This document shows positions 56,378-64,000 of a stretch of 64,000 nucleotides of DNA, piece by piece. The notes below the pieces were generated by a model. That model was not told the DNA's origin and did not search any database. It saw only the letters and a program-made list of their open reading frames with translations. Location: assembly GCA_034509495.1 (NCBI GenBank), contig CM067515.1:16023058-16087057 (forward strand), given 5' to 3'. A program made the position numbers and the translations under genes. The first letter of the stretch is position 1. The number at the start of each line of letters is the position of its first letter. The DNA comes from Acestrorhynchus altus (taxonomy: Eukaryota > Chordata > Actinopteri > Characiformes > Acestrorhynchidae).

Positions 56378-57061
56378 AAGTGAATAAGGGAGTAGGAAAA
56401 AAGTGAGTTATTGAGTGAGCGAGAATGAGATTACAAGTGTAGAAATCAAATGTGGGATAAGTAAGTATTTGAATAAAAACAAATGAGTGGGTGAGTTGAG
56501 TGGTCAAGTATAGGAAGTGATGAGTGATTGTATGTGTTGTATAAGAGTTTATTAAAGTAGTGTGGTAGGAACTTAATGAGCAGGTATTTGAAAGAGTAGA
56601 GGGAAATGTGTGGAGTTTAACAGGTGCAAGTATGAGAATGAGCATTCAAATGAATGGTGAATGAACAAGTGTGCAAGTGAGTGAGTGAGGGATGAATGAA
56701 TGCATAATTTGAGGGGGAGGAGGCTAAGAGAAAGAGTGTGGGTAATGCATCAGTGAACAAGTGTGTGATTGTGGGAATTGTGGTTTGGGGATGCTTATTT
56801 GCTCACAGCACCTGTGGGTATCTGACTGTTGTGCTTGGTCAGATTTGAGAGTGATGGATGTAGGAGTGAAATTAGATAAAAGGCATCTATTGCTAAGTTG
56901 TCAGGCTGGCCAAATAATGCAGCCTGTTCCTGACAGAGTCATGTTATAATCCTCTTACCACCTGAAGGCCACCACCTATAGGACAGCCTATCAACCGACA
57001 CTATCGGTAGCCCTAGAGTCCGTTTCTCTATTTTTCCACTCCGCTCCCCAAATTACAGACA

Positions 57062-57540
57062 CCAGTGAGTCATAACATTAAAACCACATCCCTAATACTT
57101 TGTAGGTGTCCCACATGCTACCAAAACAGGTCTGGATTTTCTAGGCATGGATTTCCACAAGACTCCTGAAGGTGTTGGGGTGGCATCTAACACCAAGATA
57201 TTAACAGCTGTGGATCACTAGTACTTAATGGGTCTGACCCCATGACCTGTCACTGTTCACCGTTGTTCTTTCTAAAGCATTCTTATGGTGGTATCAACAC
57301 TGTATCCTGGGAACACATTACAAGACCTGCCTTGATGTTTGTAGATGTCCTGACCTAGTTGTCTCGATACATTAAAATCTGGTTCTTGTTAAAGTGGTTC
57401 AGACCCTTATGCTTGACCATTTTTCCCACCTCAACACACAAACTGACTGTTCATTTGCTGCTTAATATATCCCACCCCTTGACAGATGCCACTGGAACCA
57501 GATTACTAAGACACAGTTTACCAGTAATGTCACTGCTTTG
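57062..57540 (-). mobile_element. internally deleted Tc1-like element, subfamily F
   Basis: The left end 'gagtcataacattaaaacca' is followed by 'aacaggtctggattttctag', 'tcctgaaggtgttggggtgg', 'gacctgcc' and 'cagacccttatgcttgacca'. It ends with 'gctgcttaatatatcccacc' 'ccttgacagatgccactgga'. This is the ordered skeleton of a known fish Tc1 subfamily with most of the transposase missing. Related pieces lie at 19330-19440 and 25125-25268. Confidence 0.75.
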
Positions 57541-59563
57541 GTTTTATTGATCCAAAATTCTAGAACAGCTTTGTTAGGCACGTCTAAGCACAAACGCGAT
57601 TTTCCCACTGGCTGTAAATGAACCCAATGGACTCTGTGTGACTTCTGGGAATTTACTGTTTATATTCGGTGTGAGAGCCAGCATGCAAATGGTTAAATGA
57701 GCAGAGCTGACCACACAGATCACCTCACTGCTGCTAACTATATAATGATTGCATAGTTTTTTACTGAAACACAGTGTGTGGTTCAGTAATGTCATGAGTA
57801 CATAATTGTCTGCCTTCGCTTTATTCACTTTTGTGTTTTTATGTCTATGGTAGCCATGTTAGCCATTGTATTCATTGATAAGTTAAATTTAATCTAAACA
57901 CAACTCATTACTATTGGTGATCACTCCACTGCTGCCAACCATAGCAGTTACAGTTTACATTATAAGATGTTAACTTTGTGTTTTTAATGCTTCATGGTGT
58001 ATTAATATTTGCTTAGGTGCATCTATATTTTTGGCTTTTAAAAATGAGAACACTTGGGAGTAAGCAGGTATCCACAGATTAGAATGTTGTGTGTTGTTGC
58101 CAGGGGGCTTCAAGTAGCAGAGGGGCAAAATCACTACTCAAAACAGTTCTATAGGCAGCTCTAAAAACTCAGAAAATAACCAGTTAAAGTAACCAATAGC
58201 TTTAACAACATAGCTTTAATCTGCTCCTCACAAATAACACAATCTCAAACTGAATTGCACACATTTCAATGCAGTATCCACCTGTAAAAGTTCTGAGGAG
58301 CAGATATACGCTTCTAAAACTCCGTCTACTGGTTAATTGAATTGGTCTGAACCAACTGCATTTGTTCTGCCTCAGAGGTAGAGCTGTCTCCTTCATTTCA
58401 ACGTATGTGTCTTAAAATACACAAGGAAAAGCCAAAAGCAGTTGTAGTTTCAATAACTATTCACTAACATGATTGTTTATTTTCATTCCAATGGGCAGTT
58501 ACATTATTTATTACAGTACTAAATGGGAAAAGTGAGGTAAAGGCAAACTGATTAGTGCTTACGTTTGGGCATTTTTATATTGTGGTCTGTAGGCTGTGGT
58601 GGGAAGCAGTTTGACCAGTGGTTGATACAGATGCACGTTCATGCAGGACAGCAGTGGTGAAGTGAAAAGTGGGACTTTGTGAACTGGCCAGTTTAAAACA
58701 GTTCACAGAATGTGTGGCTTAATTTCCATAAAACAAACGATCTGAAGATGATGTAATTGAATTTTAAAAATCCTTCACTTTTACACAAACTTGGAAATCC
58801 TGGCCAGACTGCACCAAAATGGAGAATTTTTCATGACTAATCTTCCGTCCATCAAGGGTCTCACACTCATTTCACAAAGCTACATGAACTTCGTCTGTTG
58901 TGTTCTGTAGGTGAGTTACTTGAGCTATCAAGGCACATGAATTTAATCTGGGAGTTTTGGATGTATGGACAGCACCTTCAATAAACATTCTGTGTCTGTT
59001 TATTTATCTATTTGAATGAAAGAACGAAACTCTGATTTTCCTGTTTTATCAAATCAAAGTGCCCCTGAGGTGGGATTTAGTGCTGTCTGTCAGTACCTCA
59101 CTGTGGAAGCAACAAATCAGATTCGGTGATTAAATTATGCTGCATTTGGGAGTCTCTGCAGACTGTAAAATGACTGGGACAGAGCCCACAACCTACAAGT
59201 ATCTGCTTAACTCTTTCAGACCTCACAGTCTTAAAAATAAAGATTCCTAAATTATTATTTTGTTGCAAACCCTTGAACACGGGGAACTTTTAATTTTCAC
59301 ACTCAAAAATCAAAGGTTGGTCAATTGTACAGGTTCATAAAATTTTCTTGATTGAAAAAAAATGCCATTGCTTAATGAAATTTTTAATACACTTTTTATT
59401 TTTAAAGAATACACCCAGATGTTTCTCTGCTTCGTATGTTTCTCAGTCCTGTTCAGAGGTTTATATGCCACCTGTGCATTATTTAAAAGTTTTTCTCTCA
59501 GCAAAAGGAGAGTTTACTATAAAAATCTCCAGATTAGAAAAGATGCAGTTAAACGTAAATACA

Positions 59564-59594
<31 letters not shown>

Positions 59595-60248
59595 GGGAAC
59601 ACAGTTAAAGAAAGCGTAAGGAAAGAACAAAGTTTTGCTTTCAGGATTTCTACTGATGCCCTCGGCTCAGGATGTTCGTCTCCATCACAAGCTCACCTGA
59701 TTTAACATCATTAAGCAATGGTTTACCAAACCAGGACAAGAACTATAAATAATATTAGATTCCTGAGAAGAGAGCTTTAGATGATTTAATGAACACAGTG
59801 ACGTATTTTTCCTAATATTAGGAATATTAGACTAATATTAAACTCATTTTTAACTGAGTAAATAAACACTTACTGGCCAGATAAGGAGCTTTTGAGATAA
59901 AAAGGAAATTGGATTGGCTTAGTAGTAGCTGTTTGCTTTGTATTTTATTGTGGTAGGAGTCGATGCACTCTGAGAGCTTTGTTGACTCTCAGAACTGTGT
60001 GTAATTATATACAGACTCTCATTATGTTAACCCAGAGGGGATGTGATCTGCATAAAGAGTTTGTTTTGGTAATATGTGACTGAAACTATTCGTTATGCTG
60101 ATTTAGTCTCCAACACACTTGGCATCCTGAGTATATATTGCATGGAAATGTTTCCTTTAAGTGCTCAAATCTTTTTTGACCTGCTTTTTCTAGAGTTAAT
60201 TTTGCCTGAGCTGGGAGAGAATGTAATAAAAACACAGTGTATTTATCA

Positions 60249-60249
<1 letters not shown>

Positions 60250-60320
<71 letters not shown>
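60250..60320. repeat. (AT)n microsatellite
   Basis: About 35 uninterrupted AT units, self-complementary and able to form cruciforms. Confidence 0.97.
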
Positions 60321-60325
<5 letters not shown>

Positions 60326-60739
60326 TTGGATTTGAGGACTGATTTAAAAATTAAATTATGATGTGGGTCAAACTGACCTGTTGCAAAGTTTAAAAATATA
60401 GGAAAATGAACATGCAAAATGGAAAAAGACTAATTCAATTTGTTTGCAAACCCCCCACTCCCACACTGCCCCCAAATGTTTATATATATAGCACAATTTT
60501 AAATAGAGGCTATAGAAGTAAAAAAAATGTTTCTGAATGTATTGATTCCTCCTTTTCATTCAACTTCATGGATGTGTGCATATATGAGTGTTAGAGCGAG
60601 AATCTGCAGTGAAACCAAACAAGGAGTGATTGGCTGCTGGAGGGAGCAGCATTCTTTTAATAGACATTACCTGCTTGGAAAAATAATATTGTTTTCATTG
60701 TCTTGTGAGTTGAGCACAGAGCCCAGTCATGGTTCAGAA

Positions 60740-60800
60740 TAGGGCTGCACAGTATATTGTTTCAGCATCGTCATCCTCATGAGGTGTGCATGTGCAGTAG
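60740..60800 (+). mobile_element. hAT-type MITE end fragment
   Basis: TAGGGCTGCACAGTATATTG matches the terminus of the 309-bp element at 44245-44553. The other end has been lost. Confidence 0.6.
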
Positions 60801-60964
60801 TCACTTTGCAGGATGTGCAGAATAGCATACAGCAGATTAAATCAAACAAAATAATTAAATCAAAAGGGTTTTTCTCGCTTTCTATCTTGACACAAGTTCA
60901 ATTTGTTTGTTTGACACACTGCAGTGTCAGGGCTGTAACTGCTTCAGCCTGCCCAACTTCTTAG

Positions 60965-61665
60965 GACGGTAACTTGTAAAACTTCCTCATCCTACATCAT
61001 TGTCATTTAGGGTTGTAAATTGTAACTTTTCTTCATCCTCAACCACTGTCCTTTAGGGCTAAAACATGTCAAATTGCATTATGGTACTAAACTGTTCTTT
61101 AGAGCTAGATCTTCTACAACGGCCTCACCATACAGCACTGTGCTTTGTTGTTGTAATTTGTAAACTGCCTCATTTTAAAAACACTGGCCTTAAGATTAAA
61201 AAATGTGTAAAAACTTCATACTGTGCACTGCCATACCTCTGCAAAAATTATTACTTTCACTCTATAACATTGTCCCTTAGCCCTGTAACTTGTGGTTGAA
61301 ATGTGTAAAATCACACCATCCTACAGCCCAGTCCTTTAGGGACTCATGCTACATCACTATCTCCACGGTTATGTAAATTGTAAACCTGCCTCATCCTACA
61401 GCACTGTCCTTTAGGGCTATAACTTGTAAAATTGACACATTGCACTGTCCATGGGTGCTGAAATCTGTAAAATCACATCATCCTACAACACTGTCCTTTA
61501 GGGCTATAACTTGTGCCATTTATTTGTCCTACACCACTATTCTTTAGGGCTAAATCATGTAAAATCGCATCAACATACAGCACTGTTCTTTAGGTCAGTA
61601 ACTTATAAAACGGCCTCATCCTACAGCACTGTCTTAGGGCTCAATACTGTCACTTGTAATATGGT
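60965..61665 (+). repeat. degenerate minisatellite (about 50-bp 'cctacagcactgtcctttag' unit)
   Basis: At least ten direct copies of 'cctacagcactgtcctttag' followed by 'ggctataacttgtaaaa', for example ending near 61010, 61058, 61105, 61160, 61340, 61418, 61505, 61550, 61595 and 61640. Units are diverged and spacing varies. Confidence 0.8.
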
Positions 61666-61784
61666 TTCAACACAGCAAAACATAAAGTTTTCCCTTTCTA
61701 GATATTAATAAGGGTTGTGACAAAAGCTTCTGCATCCATCTTATATCTTTGTGATATATTACTGTGTGGAATTCCAAAGCAAGC

Positions 61785-62010
61785 ATCTACCATCATCTTA
61801 ACAACCACCAGGGTTTTATGTCATTCACATAGCAAGCACCTTAACACTTAACAACTTGCTATTAACACTAATAACCCACTAGGAACATTCTACAACTACA
61901 TGGCAGTTCATAACAACTAGCAACATCTTAGCAACTACCAGGGGCACCAGAGCAACCCCATATCAATCTCCTGGCAACCCTCAAGCAATCATTTGGAACA
62001 TCTTAACATA
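61785..62010 (+). repeat. degenerate minisatellite ('cttagcaaccaccagg' units)
   Basis: Repeated 'agcaac', 'accaggg', 'acatctta' words of the common fish 'cttagcaaccaccagg' type, about 20-35 bp apart, directly following the 50-bp array. Confidence 0.65.
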
Positions 62011-62095
62011 GAAAATGGAATACAGTAATGACTTGTTAGATTGAGAATAGCAACGAACTAGCACCTAAGGTTGCAATTTTCAATTCAATTTTTTT

Positions 62096-62098
<3 letters not shown>

Positions 62099-62166
<68 letters not shown>
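62099..62166. repeat. (AT)n microsatellite
   Basis: About 34 uninterrupted TA units, 250 bp upstream of the intron 4 end region. Confidence 0.97.
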
Positions 62167-62169
<3 letters not shown>

Positions 62170-62414
62170 TTAGAGGATTTTTACAATGTCTCAAGTTCAA
62201 CATCTTAAATATCTCTTCGATTGTGGAAAATAATTGAAACAGAATGTTTTATTGTTACTGTATATAATAAAAATGTTATGTTGTTACTGTATTGTTTCTT
62301 ATACAGTGATATTTATTGATCAATAACAGTAAGAGTAAATAATGTCTGGTGTCTATATATTACCCAATACTAAATTCAACCTGTGTGTCTGTATGTTCTT
62401 GTGTTCTTGTGTAG

Positions 62415-62542
62415 CACCAGTGGTGACAGGAACAGGGCCAAACTTCTCTCTCGGAGAGCTGCAAGGGCACCTGGCCTACGATCTCAACCCCACAGGTGTG
62501 GCCATGAGAAGAACCCTACCCAGCACGTCCTCCAGCGGGTCG
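62415..62542 (+). CDS. nfic: nfic exon 5 (start of transactivation region)
   Basis: A 128-bp exon after a tgtgtag acceptor. The first two bases complete Thr with exon 4, and it ends in phase 0 before gtaata. It encodes TPVVTGT, GPNFSLGELQGHLAYDLN, then PTGVAMRRTLPSTSSSGS. The GELQGHLAYDLNP block is specific to NFI-C; the other paralogues have different words after NFSL. The following exon should begin with the KRHKSGSM-type nuclear segment and lies beyond the window. The residue pattern is close to other vertebrate NFI-C, so the gene appears intact here. Confidence 0.95.
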
Positions 62543-63111
62543 GTAATACATATCTACCTTACACAAATACTGATACCAGATTGATGCTGGATGCACCAGG
62601 TGTCCCTTGCACTTGGTATCTGTATTACATTTTCACCCAACCTAACCATAACCTTAGTAACCAGTAATCTCCAGAACATCAGTGATGACCAGCACATCAC
62701 TCCCTACTTGTATAAAATGGCATATTTTCCTATAATCAGGATGATATTTGATTCTCACAAGCTAACAAAAGAGTCACAAACTTATCTCCTTTCTCCATGA
62801 CCAAAATCATCTGTCCCACATACTGTACTCCTAGACAGCCTGTGTGATGCTGAATATTGTGTGTGGGAAGTGTGTGTGTGTGTATGTGTGTTCAGGCTTG
62901 CTGCAGGCTGTGATGATTGCTCTGCCTCTCAGACTGTGCCTGATTATTTATTTTCCCATTAAAACGCACTGCAGTTAAAACAAAGTGAGCCATAGCTGGC
63001 TCCAACTTGAGTGGCTTGGGAACGTGGGAGTGGGGACATCCAGTAGCCAAGTTGATCCAGATGGGGCATCAGAGAGAGAGGAGGGAGAGGGAGAGAGAGG
63101 GAGAGGAAGAG

Positions 63112-63184
<73 letters not shown>

Positions 63185-64000
63185 TACGTGTGTGTGCAAA
63201 TGTGTGTGTGCATGCGTGCATGAATACCATATAGATCTTTTCATCCTGGAAGTGCAGAAAGGCATAGCACATTGCCAATGTCTTATAACTAGTAAGGTCC
63301 CGAATTAGTTTTTTTAAATTACAGGTTTTTTCCGATGCCAAACCTTTGTTACAGTCTAACATCAGTTTTTCTCTTCCATCCACATCCAGGGTGGTGGTAG
63401 CTTCTGTTCTATGGGCTATAAACTCCTTAATGATGTTGCACATAATTTTTTGCAGTTTTCAACCATTTTGGATCTCATATTCTCAGATAATTCTCCACTC
63501 TTCATTTCTTTTACCCACACTCAGACACACAGTCCAATCCCCTCCATTTAAACTAGTTGAACATGTCATTTCTACAGTCATTGTCAAAATTATTAGTGGC
63601 ATGCAGAATGGACGTGTTGGATTGCAATGGTATTCCAAAGAAAAATAAAAGGTTTCCACAAAAAATATTTATTAAGCTAGATATACAGCAGTAGTGTCTC
63701 TCAGTATAGCGTCAGGCCGTTATGTTTTCTAACACTACATCTCTGCGGTTCCTGTAGGTCTTACAGATCCTATAAGTGAAGGCCAATGTGCAAAGTTTTA
63801 AGAGGTTAAAGGTAATAGAAAATGTATTGCTGTTAATTAGAAACACAGAAACCATGTTCTCTTTAGAACATCAGTGTAAGAACTTCAAAGCATAGAATAC
63901 ATAATACTATTTTTATGTAATAAACAAAACGCATCTGACTGAATGACAGCTTTCTGCAAAGCTTGTCTAACTTAGCAACAGTTACTATAAAAGACAGCAT
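62543..64000 (+). other. nfic: nfic intron 5 (5' part)
   Basis: Begins gtaata. Contains a long (GA)n at 63065-63182 and otherwise unassigned AT-rich DNA. No exon resembling NFI-C exon 6 was found before the window ends. Confidence 0.8.
63065..63182. repeat. (GA)n microsatellite
   Basis: About 110 bp of purine repeat. The first half is interrupted (GAGG/GGGA) and the second half is about 33 pure GA units. It gives Leu-Ser and Arg-Glu frames that are not genes. Confidence 0.97.

Larger units (their letters stand above)
53324..62414 (+). other. nfic: nfic intron 4
   Basis: Begins gtaagc and ends tgtgtag. About 9.1 kb. It contains a LINE 3' fragment, several degenerate minisatellites, a Tc1 subfamily F element, two (AT)n arrays and a candidate conserved block, all listed separately. 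The stretches 53330-54050, 56640-57060 and 57545-60245 hold nothing I recognise beyond short A/T-rich runs and an (AAAT)n at 59566-59595. Confidence 0.85.

Overview
This window looks like a piece of a teleost fish genome, probably an otophysan (catfish, characin or carp relative). That reading rests on the very high density of dinucleotide microsatellites, the many decayed Tc1-like transposons and short inverted-repeat elements, fish-type LINE remnants and SINEs, and a large split gene. There is no bacterial-style gene content. Almost every open frame of 60 codons or more comes from a microsatellite, a transposon fossil or chance.

The host gene is nfic (nuclear factor I C), on the + strand. 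Three consecutive exons are recognisable: 50858-50932 (exon 3 by vertebrate numbering), 53249-53323 (exon 4) and 62415-62542 (exon 5). They have consistent reading frame, splice sites and intron phases (1, 1, then 0). They encode the linker after the NFI DNA-binding/dimerisation domain and the start of the transactivation region. The large exon 2 for the DNA-binding domain is not in the window. Everything left of 50858 is therefore read as a very long intron 2 (over 50 kb), and exon 6 onward lies to the right.

Two things do not fit a plain intron. First, at 35511-35666 there is one intact, correctly spliced-looking 156-bp exon for the cysteine-rich EGF-like module of an Eph receptor, closest to EphA7. 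It is on the same strand and 15.2 kb upstream of nfic exon 3, and no other Eph exon was seen. Second, the assembly contains a 134-base N gap (46892-47025) flanked by two near-identical 2,896-bp direct copies (43996-46891 and 47026-49921; I found 2 mismatches). This is the expected signature of two overlapping contig ends that were not merged, rather than a real duplication.

The rest of the window is repeat landscape. It holds at least five Tc1/mariner subfamilies, all broken; at least eleven copies or fragments of one short element ending in a GTCCAAA-type terminus; a hAT-type 309-bp element with a perfect 8-bp target duplication; an antisense CR1/Rex-like LINE (32432-34960) and two LINE 3' ends; three SINE-like copies; and several degenerate minisatellites with 30-60 bp units (17.4, 29.4, 30.0, 30.8, 54.7, 61.0 and 61.8 kb). 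A few GC-richer, repeat-free islands (around 10.5-11.2, 26.7, 43.2, 46.6/49.6 and 55.5 kb) are candidate regulatory elements. One of them holds a textbook palindromic NFI site, which would be consistent with autoregulation of nfic.

No convincing novel protein system was found. The most interesting item is the stranded Eph exon inside the nfic locus.
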